Below are positions 1-29,506 of a stretch of 64,000 bases of DNA, piece by piece. The notes under the pieces are model-generated. The model was not told where the DNA came from. It saw only the letters and a list, made by a program, of their open reading frames with translations, and searched no databases. This stretch comes from Amycolatopsis roodepoortensis (GTDB taxonomy: Bacteria > Actinomycetota > Actinomycetes > Mycobacteriales > Pseudonocardiaceae): contig NZ_JADBEJ010000005.1 of NCBI RefSeq assembly GCF_014873915.1, positions 434,001 through 498,000 of the forward strand, written 5' to 3'. The translations under genes and the position numbers were made by a program. Position 1 is the first letter of the stretch; every line of letters starts with the position of its first letter.

Positions 1-1370
1 TCACCAACGACGTCACGGTCGTCGCGAGGGCGGTCCGCGAAGCCCTCCCCGAACTGGGCCGCTCGGTGCTGACGATCGTGCTGACCCTCGGCGCGCTCGC
101 CGTGCTCGACTGGCGGTTCCTCCTGGCGGCCCTGCTCGCGACGCCGATCCAGCTGCACACCGTGCGCTGGTACGTCCGCAACGCGGTCCCGTTGTACGCG
201 AAGCAGCGGATCGCGACGGGTTCGCAGCAGCAGCAACTGCTCGACACGATCGGCGGCGCGAAGACCGTCCGCGCGTTCCGGCTCGCCGACGCGCATGTGG
301 AGCGCGTCCGGCAGCGGTCCGAGGGCGCGATGGACCTGATGTTGCGCGGTGTCCGGCTGATGACGAGGTTCTTCGCCCGGCTCAACCTGGCCGAGTTCGT
401 CGGTCTCTCGGCCGTGCTCGCGGCCGGGTTCCTGCTGGTCGGCGCCGACGCCGTGACCGTCGGCGCGGCGACCGCGGCGGCGTTGTACTTCCACAGTCTC
501 TTCGGTCCGATCAACAGCGCGCTGGCGCTGGTGGACGACGCGCAGGCGGCCGCCGCGAGCCTCGCCCGGCTGATCGGTGTCGCCGATCTGCCCGCGCCGC
601 GCGAACCCCAACGGCCGGCGAAGCCCGTCGACGCCTCGGTGAAGGCTGCGGGCATCTCTCATTCCTATGTGGACGGACATCCGGTGCTGCGGGAGGTCGA
701 CCTCAGCCTCTCCCCCGGCGAACGGGTCGCACTGGTCGGCGCGAGCGGTGCGGGCAAGACGACACTGGCCAAGCTGATCGCCGGGATCCACACCCCGGCC
801 TCGGGAACGATCTCCGTCGGCGGGGTCCCGCTCGACGAGCTCGGCCCGTCCGCCACGCGGCAGGCGGTCGCGCTGATCAGCCAGGAGGTGCACGTCTTCG
901 CCGGTTCGCTGGCGGACGACCTCCGCCTCGCGCGTCCCGGCGCATCCGACGCGGAATTGCTGGCGGCACTGGAAAAAGTGGGCGCACGCGGCTGGGCGGA
1001 GGCGCTCAGCGACGGACTCGCGACCGTGGTCGGCGAGGGAGGGCACCGGCTGACCGTCACCCAGTCCCAGCAGCTGGCGCTCGCGAGGCTGGTGCTCGCC
1101 GATCCGCCGATCGCGATCCTCGACGAGGCGACCGCCGAAGCCGGGAGCGCGGGCGCGAAGACCCTCGAAGCCGCCGCGGCCGCGGCGCTCGAAGGCCGGA
1201 CCGGCCTGGTCGTCGCGCACCGGCTGACGCAGGCGGCGGCGTCGGACCGCGTCGTCGTGCTCGACGCGGGTGTGATCGTCGAAAGCGGCACGCACGACGA
1301 ACTCGTGGCCTCCGGCGGTCAATACGCAACGCTTTGGGCGGCCTGGTCGGACAACCGTTCACAGACGTGA
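1..1370 (+). CDS. ABC transporter, fused membrane and ATPase domains (5' truncated)
   Basis: The reading frame is open from position 3 with no start, so the gene begins outside the window. About the first 180 visible residues are the end of a type-IV exporter membrane domain. The ATPase domain follows: Walker A GASGAGKTT, Q-loop LISQE, Walker B AILDEATAE and H-loop VAHRL. The signature motif, normally LSGGQ, reads VTQSQ, so this half probably forms a degenerate ATP site and works with a second ABC half. It ends 113 nt before the siderophore-binding lipoprotein gene and sits in the siderophore locus, so siderophore export or import-and-release is inferred. A generic multidrug exporter is the alternative. 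Confidence 0.85.
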   Translation, partial: TNDVTVVARAVREALPELGRSVLTIVLTLGALAVLDWRFLLAALLATPIQLHTVRWYVRNAVPLYAKQRIATGSQQQQLLDTIGGAKTVRAFRLADAHVERVRQRSEGAMDLMLRGVRLMTRFFARLNLAEFVGLSAVLAAGFLLVGADAVTVGAATAAALYFHSLFGPINSALALVDDAQAAAASLARLIGVADLPAPREPQRPAKPVDASVKAAGISHSYVDGHPVLREVDLSLSPGERVALVGASGAGKTTLAKLIAGIHTPASGTISVGGVPLDELGPSATRQAVALISQEVHVFAGSLADDLRLARPGASDAELLAALEKVGARGWAEALSDGLATVVGEGGHRLTVTQSQQLALARLVLADPPIAILDEATAEAGSAGAKTLEAAAAAALEGRTGLVVAHRLTQAAASDRVVVLDAGVIVESGTHDELVASGGQYATLWAAWSDNRSQT

Positions 1371-1413
1371 CCCGGGACGCAGCGACACCGGTTGCAATCG
1401 ACCGGTCGGCGTC

Positions 1414-1432
1414 TTAGGTTAGCCAAACCTGA
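1414..1432. promoter_or_regulatory. Iron box (DmdR/IdeR-type operator)
   Basis: The 19-bp sequence TTAGGTTAGCCAAACCTGA closely matches the actinobacterial iron-box consensus TTAGGTTAGGCTAACCTAA, as I recall it. It lies 51 nt upstream of the siderophore-binding lipoprotein start, where a DtxR-family repressor would block transcription when iron is plentiful. Function is inferred from motif and context. Confidence 0.85.
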
Positions 1433-1483
1433 TCCTCGATTAATCCGGCATTCCGCCGGACAGCCGATCACGAAGGACGGACG

Positions 1484-2569
1484 ATGGCCCGAATCCCCAC
1501 CCTCTCCGCCGTGCGCGGGCGCCTGAAGACCGCCGGCCTGCTGGCGTCCACCCTGGTGCTGGCCGCCTCGCTCACCGCGTGCGGAGGAGGCGGCGAGTCG
1601 GCCACCCCGGCCGCGCAGAACTCCGCCGGCTCGGCGGTCGACGCGAACGCGTTCCCGACCACGATCGAGCACAAGTACGGCAGCACCACCATCACGCAGG
1701 AGCCCAAACGCGTCGTCACGGTCGGCCTGACCGAGCAGGACGCGCTGCTGGCGCTCGGCGTGGTCCCGGTCGGTGTCACCGAGTGGCTCGGCAAGTTCCC
1801 CGGCACCATCGGCCCGTGGGCCACCGACAAGCTCGGCGGCGCCGCGCTGCCCGAGGTCCTCAAGGACGTGGACGGGCCGCAGTACGAGAAGATCGCCGCG
1901 CTCAAGCCGGATCTGATCATCGCGCTGTACTCCGGGCTCACCAAGGAGCAGTACGACAAGCTGAGCCAGATCGGCGTCCCGGTCGTCGCGCAGCCCAAGG
2001 AGTACAACGACTACGGCATCCCGTGGAACGAGGCGACCAAGAAGGTCGGCCAGGCCGTCGGCCGTTCCACCAAGGCGAACGAACTGGTCAAGGGCGTCGA
2101 GGACAAGTTCGCCCAGGCCCGCAAGGAGCACCCGGAGTTCGCGGGCAAGTCGGCACTGATGGCTTCGACCTACGAGGGCTACTTCGTCTACGGCAGCCAG
2201 GACGGGCGTTCGCACATCCTCGAATCGCTCGGCTTCAAGCTGCCCGCGGATCTCGACGCCGCCATCGGCGACAAGTTCGGCAAGAGCCTCAGCGCCGAGC
2301 GGACCGACCTGCTCGACCGCGACGCGCTCGTGTGGCTCATCGACACCCCGGCCAAGGCGCAGGAGATCCTCGGCAAGGACGCGCTCTACAGCGGCCTGAA
2401 GGTGGCGAAGGAGAAGCGCGAGGTCTTCATCGAGAACGAAGGCACCTACGGCAGCGCGGTCTCCTTCGTGACCGTGCTGAGCCTGCCGTTCGTGATCGAC
2501 CGGATCGTCCCGCAGCTCGCCACCGCGGTCGACGGTGACCCGAATACCGAGGTCAAGCCGGCCAACTGA
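1484..2569 (+). CDS. Iron-siderophore ABC transporter substrate-binding lipoprotein
   Basis: This 361-residue protein is a FepB/FhuD-type cluster-III binding protein. It has a lipoprotein signal with the lipobox LTAC (Cys33) followed by a Gly/Ser-rich tether, so it is anchored outside the membrane. The mature part has the family's layout: a segment around residues 75-90 (RVVTVGLTEQDALLALG), a KPDLIIAL segment and a C-terminal lobe. The ATG is preceded by AAGGAC. An iron box lies 51 nt upstream, so iron-repressed expression is expected. The likely ligand is the hydroxamate siderophore made by the neighbouring NRPS. The permease and ATPase partners are not in the window. Confidence 0.93.
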   Translation: MARIPTLSAVRGRLKTAGLLASTLVLAASLTACGGGGESATPAAQNSAGSAVDANAFPTTIEHKYGSTTITQEPKRVVTVGLTEQDALLALGVVPVGVTEWLGKFPGTIGPWATDKLGGAALPEVLKDVDGPQYEKIAALKPDLIIALYSGLTKEQYDKLSQIGVPVVAQPKEYNDYGIPWNEATKKVGQAVGRSTKANELVKGVEDKFAQARKEHPEFAGKSALMASTYEGYFVYGSQDGRSHILESLGFKLPADLDAAIGDKFGKSLSAERTDLLDRDALVWLIDTPAKAQEILGKDALYSGLKVAKEKREVFIENEGTYGSAVSFVTVLSLPFVIDRIVPQLATAVDGDPNTEVKPAN

Positions 2570-2582
2570 GCCGGTTCCCAGT

Positions 2583-2637
2583 GCGCGTGAAGGCCCCCTT
2601 CCCTCGGCTGAGCCGAGGGAAGGGGGCCTTCACGCGC
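2583..2637. terminator. Long perfect hairpin, TGAAGG-type (copy a)
   Basis: Two 27-bp perfect arms flank a single central base. The left arm starts GCGCGTGAAGGCCCCCTTCC. It lies 13 nt after the lipoprotein stop, between convergent genes, so it probably terminates transcription. There is no T-run. The arms resemble those at 29291-29405. Confidence 0.75.
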
Positions 2638-2690
2638 GGACGGGGAGGCAGTCGCAACCCTCAGGGCCGCCAGCCGCTGGCGCAGGGGTC

Positions 2691-2737
2691 GTCCATGAAG
2701 GATTTCGGACACTCAACGTCCCAAATCCTTCATGGAC
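2691..2737. terminator. Second intergenic hairpin, ATGAAGG-type (copy b)
   Basis: The 15-bp arm GTCCATGAAGGATTT pairs perfectly with 2723-2737, and a short inner GGAC/GTCC pairing extends the stem. It lies between the convergent lipoprotein and metallophosphoesterase genes and probably terminates the leftward gene. It belongs to the same TGAAGG/CCTTCA arm family as copy a. Confidence 0.65.
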
Positions 2738-2760
2738 ACGAGACCGCTCTCAACGCCCGC

Positions 2761-3792
2761 TCAGTGCGGGAAACCCCAGGAGTTGTGCAGCGGAACGGTG
2801 ATCTGCTTCAACCAGCTCTTCGTGGTGAAATCACGCGCCTTGATGACCACCGAGAACGGCGAGACCTCCACCTGAAGCCCCTGGTTGAACGCGCCGCCGA
2901 GGGACACTTCCCCGCCCTTGCCGTCGTCCGTCCAGCCGGTCTGCACGGCGGCGGTGTTGACGACGGTGAACCCTTCCAGGTTGCCGGTCCCCGGCACCAC
3001 CCGGCGGACCACCCAGTCCGACAGGTTCAAATCCCAGTGCGTGTGCCCGGAGAACAGGAACACGTCCCGGTGTCGGCCGAGGATCGAGAGCAGCCTGTCG
3101 GGCTGGAGGTAGTCGGACCGGTAGAGCTTGTTGTGCGTGCCGGAAACGGTGTTGGGCAGCGGATGATGCGTCAGCACCATGACCGGGCTGCGCCGGTTCG
3201 ACCAGTACCGGAGGCGTTGTTCGAGCCAGGTGAACTGGCGGTCGCTCATCCAGACCTCGTCCCACAGCTTGGGGTCGTGGTACTTCGCGTACCGCTCGGT
3301 GCCGAGGCAGAGCACCGGGACGCCGCCGAACGACGTCTCGTTGTAGACGGTGTTGCGGCCCGCGAACCGGTAGAAGCTGCGGAAGAGGGAGTCCTCGGTC
3401 GTCCCGTTGGGCCAGGTCTCCTGGGCGAGCGTGTCGGGATCCCGCCACTTCGGGACGTAGAACTCGTGGTTCCCGATCGCCCACGCGACCTCGCGCGGAT
3501 GCGGGTGCTTGTCGAAGGTCGCGCGAAGCTGGGCGTACTCGAAGTCGTAGCCGCGCGGGGTGAGGTCGCCCGCGATACCGAGCCCCGCGCTGCGCGGGTT
3601 GATCGCGTGCAGGTCGTCGAGCGCCTTGCCGAAATCGGTGAGGTCACCCTGGATGTCACTCAGGATGTTGAAGCGGACGACCGGCCCGTGCGGGCCCCAC
3701 TTCCCTTGCGGTTGCGCTTCCGCCTGTCCCGGCAGCATCGCCGCCCCCGCCGCCGCACCACCGGCGGTCACCATGAAAGCTCTTCGATCCAT
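2761..3792 (-). CDS. Secreted (Tat-type) calcineurin-like metallophosphoesterase
   Basis: This 343-residue protein has a twin-arginine-like leader (MDRRAFMVTAGGAA) and the full set of calcineurin-type metal motifs in order: LSDIQGD, AGDLT, GNHEF, THHP and SGHTH. It should therefore be an exported two-metal phosphoesterase. The C-terminal 80 residues resemble the extra domain of DUF4073-containing relatives. I prefer the ATG at 3792 because it puts the RR motif at the N-terminus; a GTG at 3810 would add six residues. It lies inside the siderophore locus, but nothing in it suggests a role in iron uptake. The substrate is unknown. Confidence 0.88.
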   Translation of the reverse strand: MDRRAFMVTAGGAAAGAAMLPGQAEAQPQGKWGPHGPVVRFNILSDIQGDLTDFGKALDDLHAINPRSAGLGIAGDLTPRGYDFEYAQLRATFDKHPHPREVAWAIGNHEFYVPKWRDPDTLAQETWPNGTTEDSLFRSFYRFAGRNTVYNETSFGGVPVLCLGTERYAKYHDPKLWDEVWMSDRQFTWLEQRLRYWSNRRSPVMVLTHHPLPNTVSGTHNKLYRSDYLQPDRLLSILGRHRDVFLFSGHTHWDLNLSDWVVRRVVPGTGNLEGFTVVNTAAVQTGWTDDGKGGEVSLGGAFNQGLQVEVSPFSVVIKARDFTTKSWLKQITVPLHNSWGFPH

Positions 3793-3840
3793 AACCCGAA
3801 CGCTACTCACGTTTTATGGCCGGATTCTGAACAACGCAAG

Positions 3841-3873
3841 TCCGTGAAGGCCTCTCGAGGAGGCCTTCACGGA
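3841..3873. terminator. Hairpin after the NRPS operon (TGAAGG-type, copy c)
   Basis: The arm TCCGTGAAGGCCT pairs with AGGCCTTCACGGA across a short loop. It lies 11 nt beyond the mbtH-like stop on the leftward strand, where the operon should end. The TGAAGG core matches the other hairpins of this family. Confidence 0.7.
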
Positions 3874-3883
3874 ACGAAACGGG

Positions 3884-4089
3884 TCAGGACTCCATGGCCT
3901 TGACGAGCGAAGCGGGCCGCAGGTCCGTCCAGTTGGTCTCGACGTATTCGAGGCACTCCGGACGCGAGGCCGGGCCGAACTTCGTCGTCCAGCCCGCCGG
4001 GACCTCGACGAACTCGGGCCACAGGCTGTGCTGACCCTCGTCGTTGACGAGCACCAGGTACGTGCCGTCGGGGTTCTCGAACGGGTTCG

Positions 4090-4093
<4 letters not shown>
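3884..4093 (-). CDS. MbtH-like protein
   Basis: This 69-residue protein shows the MbtH family signature: NPF(E)[20 protein letters not shown] near the start, then PAGW and a C-terminal NWTDLRP. MbtH proteins bind NRPS adenylation domains and are often needed for their solubility and activity. Its ATG overlaps the NRPS stop (ATGA), so the two are translationally coupled and its partner is almost certainly that NRPS. It is the last gene of the leftward operon. Confidence 0.97.
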
Positions 4094-26295
<22,202 letters not shown>

Positions 26296-26338
26296 CGGGT
26301 CGCCTCCACCGTTCAGAGCTGTCGGGATCGTCCACGCC

Positions 26339-27682
26339 TCAGGCGGGGCCGGTCCCGCTCACCGCGTACTCGGGCCGGGACGCGCCCGCGGCCCGGCGGT
26401 CCACAATGGACTGAAGGATCTCGCCGACGCGGACGGCGGTGTTGGACAGCAGCGACGACGTGATGCCGTGCGTGTGCTCGGTGCCGCCCTGGAGGTAGAT
26501 CCCACCGTCCAGCGGCGGCTCGGTGACGATCCGGTAGTCGCGTTCGACCCGGAGCCTGCCCTCGTCGTCGCGCATGCAGGCCGACGCCAGCTCGCCGAGC
26601 AACGGTGTCGGGTCGGCCGGGCTGTACCCGGTGGCGTACACGACGAAATCGGCGTCGAGCCGGGTCCGCTCCCCCGTCTCCAGCGCTTCGACGGTGACCC
26701 GCACTTCGGAGCCGGTGTCCGTGACCTCGGTGGGGCGGGAGACGTTGATGAGCTTCAGCCGCTCGATCCCCTGCACCTTCTCGCGGTAGACGCGCCGGTA
26801 CAGCTCGTCGATGAGCTCGATGTCCACGGCCGAATAGTTGGTCGCGCCGTGGTAGCGCATCAGCCGGTCCTTGACCGCTTCCGGCGCTTCGTAGAACCGC
26901 CCGACCGCCTCGGGATCGAAGATCCGGTTCGCGAACGCGCTGTCGTCGGCCGGGCTGTAGCCGTACCGCGCGAACACCGCGCACACCTCGGCCCGCGGGA
27001 AGCGGTCGTGCAGCAGCGCGCTCACCTCGGCCGCGCTCTGGCCGGCACCGACGACGACGAAGCGCTTCGGTTCCTCGGCGGCCATCCCCTCCAGCCGGTG
27101 CAGGAGCTCGCTGTTGTGCCAGATCCGTGTGCCCGGCGTCACACCTTCGGGGAGGTTCGGGCGCAGCCCGGTGCCCATCACCAGATTGCGGGCGCGCAGG
27201 TTCACCAGTTCGCCGTCGGTGCGGGCGTGCACGTCGAAGAACACGATCTCGTCGCCGTCGAACACCGGCGTGACGGAGAGCACTTCGGTGCCGTAGGAAA
27301 CCAGGTCGTCGACCTTTTCCGCCGCCCATTCGAAGTAGTCGTGGAACTCGATCCGCAACGGGAACAGGTTCTTGTGGTTGATGAAATCGACCAATCGGTC
27401 CTTGCTGTGCAAATACGACAGGAAGCTGAACGAACTCGTCGGGTTCCGCATCGTCGCCAGGTCCTTGAGGAAGGAGACCTGCATGGTCGCGTTGTCGATC
27501 AACATCCCGCGATGCCAGCCGAAACGCGCCTGGCGCTCGAGGAAGTGGGCGGTGACGGTCCCGGCTCCCGGCGCGGCGTTGTGCTCGGTGACCGCGATGG
27601 CGAGCGCGAGGTTCGAGGGACCGAACCCGACCCCGACCACGTCGTAGACCGGAACCCGTTCACCGACCACTGCTCGTGCCAT
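26339..27682 (-). CDS. L-ornithine N5-monooxygenase
   Basis: This 447-residue enzyme is a flavin-dependent N-hydroxylating monooxygenase of the SidA/PvdA/CchB type. It converts ornithine to N5-hydroxyornithine, the iron-binding building block. Visible motifs are the FAD site GVGFGPSN near residue 18, the [12 protein letters not shown] substrate-site segment, the NADPH site VGAGQSAAE near 222, and a C-terminal VYATGYSP. It is the first gene of the leftward operon with the NRPS and MbtH-like genes. An iron-box region lies about 60-90 nt upstream, so iron repression is likely. A lysine substrate is possible in principle, but the NRPS code and the formylase favour ornithine. Confidence 0.95.
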   Translation of the reverse strand: MARAVVGERVPVYDVVGVGFGPSNLALAIAVTEHNAAPGAGTVTAHFLERQARFGWHRGMLIDNATMQVSFLKDLATMRNPTSSFSFLSYLHSKDRLVDFINHKNLFPLRIEFHDYFEWAAEKVDDLVSYGTEVLSVTPVFDGDEIVFFDVHARTDGELVNLRARNLVMGTGLRPNLPEGVTPGTRIWHNSELLHRLEGMAAEEPKRFVVVGAGQSAAEVSALLHDRFPRAEVCAVFARYGYSPADDSAFANRIFDPEAVGRFYEAPEAVKDRLMRYHGATNYSAVDIELIDELYRRVYREKVQGIERLKLINVSRPTEVTDTGSEVRVTVEALETGERTRLDADFVVYATGYSPADPTPLLGELASACMRDDEGRLRVERDYRIVTEPPLDGGIYLQGGTEHTHGITSSLLSNTAVRVGEILQSIVDRRAAGASRPEYAVSGTGPA

Positions 27683-27740
27683 CTTGAACCCCTAGCGCGG
27701 CTCAGCCGCATCTCGGTACTTCGTTACAAAGACCAGGGAA

Positions 27741-27771
27741 CCCTAACCTAAGTTAGGTGAGGCTCAACTAG
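27741..27771. promoter_or_regulatory. Divergent iron-box region
   Basis: The intergenic region between the divergent monooxygenase and formylase genes has the near-palindrome ACCTAAGTTAGGT (27746-27758). An overlapping iron-box-like TTAGGTGAGGCTCAACTAG starts at 27753 and matches about 15 of 19 consensus bases. One DtxR-family repressor could control both directions. Confidence 0.8.
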
Positions 27772-27819
27772 TACTTTCAGTGGTGATGTTCATCCCTCGA
27801 CCAGGAGGAGGCCGGTCCC

Positions 27820-28767
27820 ATGCGGGTCGCCATGTTCGGATACCAGACCTGGGGACACCGCACCCTGCGGGCCTTGATCGACGCGGGCCACGACGTCGCC
27901 CTCGTCGTCACCCACCCGAAGAGTGACCACGCCTACGAGAAGATCTGGTCCGATTCCGTCGCGGACCTCGCCGAGGAGAACGGGATCCGCGCGCTGCTGC
28001 GGCAGCGTCCCGACGACGCGGAACTGCTGGCGGAGCTGAAGGAAGCCGATCTCGACCTGATCGTCGCCAACAACTGGCGCACCTGGCTGCCGCCCGAGAT
28101 CTTCGAGATGCCGCGGTACGGCACGCTGAACGTCCACGACTCGCTGCTGCCCGCCTACGCCGGCTTCTCGCCGCTGATCTGGGCGCTCATCAACGGCGAG
28201 AAGGAGGTCGGTCTCACCGCCCACATGATGGACGCCGACCTCGACGCGGGCGACATCGTGCTGCAGCGTTCCGTGCCGGTCGGCCCCAAGGACACGACGA
28301 CCGATCTGTTCCACCGGACGGTCGATCTCATCGCGCCGATCACCACCGAGGCCATCGAGCTCATCGCGAGCGGGGACTACACGCCGGTCAAACAGGACCG
28401 GTCGAAGGCCAGCTTCTTCCACAAGCGCGCCCTCGAAGACAGCCTCATCGACTGGTCCTGGCCCGCCGAGGAGATCGAGCGGCTGGTGCGCGCGCAGTCC
28501 GACCCGTACCCGAACGCCTTCACCTACCACCGCGGTAAGCAGCTACGCGTGATCCGCTCGTCCGTTTCGGTGGGTCACTACGGCGGCACCCCCGGCCGGA
28601 TCTTCATCCGTGAGGGTGAAGGCGTCGTGATCGTCGCCGGGCCGGAGTCGCGCCGGGGCCGGTCGCACGGTCTCGTCATCGAGCGGGTCCGGACCGAGGA
28701 CGGCACCGAACTGGCGGCGAACGAGTACTTCCGCACGATGGGTGGTTATCTCACCTCGCGCCCCTAG
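27820..28767 (+). CDS. N5-hydroxyornithine formyltransferase (methionyl-tRNA formyltransferase family)
   Basis: This 315-residue protein has the formyltransferase fold with its catalytic Asn-His-Asp set: N in VANNWRTWLP, H in LNVHDSLLP, D in ADLDAGDI. The C-terminal half (about 200-315) resembles the second domain of Fmt. In siderophore clusters such enzymes (CchA-like) transfer formyl from N10-formyl-tetrahydrofolate to hydroxyornithine. This fits a formyl-hydroxamate residue in the NRPS product. It is transcribed away from the hydroxylase across the iron-box region and has a GGAGG-type ribosome site. True initiator-tRNA formylation is unlikely given the context. Confidence 0.92.
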   Translation: MRVAMFGYQTWGHRTLRALIDAGHDVALVVTHPKSDHAYEKIWSDSVADLAEENGIRALLRQRPDDAELLAELKEADLDLIVANNWRTWLPPEIFEMPRYGTLNVHDSLLPAYAGFSPLIWALINGEKEVGLTAHMMDADLDAGDIVLQRSVPVGPKDTTTDLFHRTVDLIAPITTEAIELIASGDYTPVKQDRSKASFFHKRALEDSLIDWSWPAEEIERLVRAQSDPYPNAFTYHRGKQLRVIRSSVSVGHYGGTPGRIFIREGEGVVIVAGPESRRGRSHGLVIERVRTEDGTELAANEYFRTMGGYLTSRP

Positions 28768-28800
28768 GGTGTACTCACGGTTCGACCTGGAGGGAAAGTC

Positions 28801-29238
28801 ATGCCGGAGAAGATGACCGACGAGCAGCGCCGCGCCTTCCTCGCGGAAGGCACCCGCACCGCTGTCTTCGCGACGGTGCGCCCGGACGGCAGGCCGCACG
28901 CGGTCCCGATCTGGTTCGCCCTCGATGGGGACGACATCCTGGTCAACCTCGGCGAGGGCTCCGTCAAAGGCAAGGCGCTCAAGGAGAATCCGCGCGTTTC
29001 GGTGGTCGTGGACGATCCGGTGCCGCCCTACTCGTTCGTGAGCGTCGAGGGGGTCGCGGAGATCGTTTCGGACCCGGACGGCATCCGCGCGGGTTCGGAG
29101 TCGATCGCGCGGCGGTACCTCGGCGAAGCGGGGCAGGAGGCCATCGACGGCTGGCTCGCCTACGCGACTTCTCCGGGGAAGGTGATCGTGCGGGTGAGGC
29201 CTGAGCGTTTCGTGGCGATCGCGAAGGTCGGCGGCTGA
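28801..29238 (+). CDS. PPOX-class (FMN/F420-type) split-barrel protein
   Basis: This 145-residue single-domain protein belongs to the pyridoxamine-phosphate-oxidase-like split-barrel family, often F420-dependent in actinobacteria. The segment AVFATVRPDGRPHAVPIWF near residue 20 and the following VNLGEGSVKGKALKENPRVS are typical cofactor-binding strands. A GGAGGG site precedes the ATG by about 7 nt. It lies 33 nt after the formylase and could be co-transcribed with it, but a siderophore role is not evident. The cofactor cannot be decided by reading alone. Confidence 0.85.
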   Translation: MPEKMTDEQRRAFLAEGTRTAVFATVRPDGRPHAVPIWFALDGDDILVNLGEGSVKGKALKENPRVSVVVDDPVPPYSFVSVEGVAEIVSDPDGIRAGSESIARRYLGEAGQEAIDGWLAYATSPGKVIVRVRPERFVAIAKVGG

Positions 29239-29290
29239 GGTCGCTTCGGTCTCGGCACCGCCCCACAGGTACCAGCAGTCACAGCGACAG

Positions 29291-29405
29291 CGCGTGAAGG
29301 ACCCCTTCCCTCGGCTCAGCCGAAGAAACTCGCCCTTCACACCTTGCCCAGTACATGAAGGACCCCTTCCTTGCGCCTAGGTACAGGAAGGGGACCTTCA
29401 TGTAC
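29291..29405. repeat. Two TGAAGG-type hairpins (copies d and e)
   Basis: Copy d (about 29291-29340) is imperfect: GTGAAGG and CCTTCAC ends around a CGGCTCAGCCG core. Copy e is strong: 29351-29371 pairs with 29385-29405 over 21 bp with one mismatch (left arm GTACATGAAGGACCCCTTCC). They fill the 268-nt gap before the alpha-galactosidase. They may terminate the upstream genes. No gene is seen in this gap. Confidence 0.65.
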
Positions 29406-29506
29406 TCCGGCGGACTCTCGTCATCGGACGGCCCACTCACGAGACCGGTGTACCGCCGAGCGGGAGCCCGCTGGCCGCCGCCACCGTCCGGCGCCAGGAT
29501 GGCCCC

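Noticed and set aside
2581-3903. Plus-strand frame of 440 codons opposite the metallophosphoesterase
   Set aside because: The opposite strand has a complete calcineurin motif set; this frame is low-complexity and covers hairpins.
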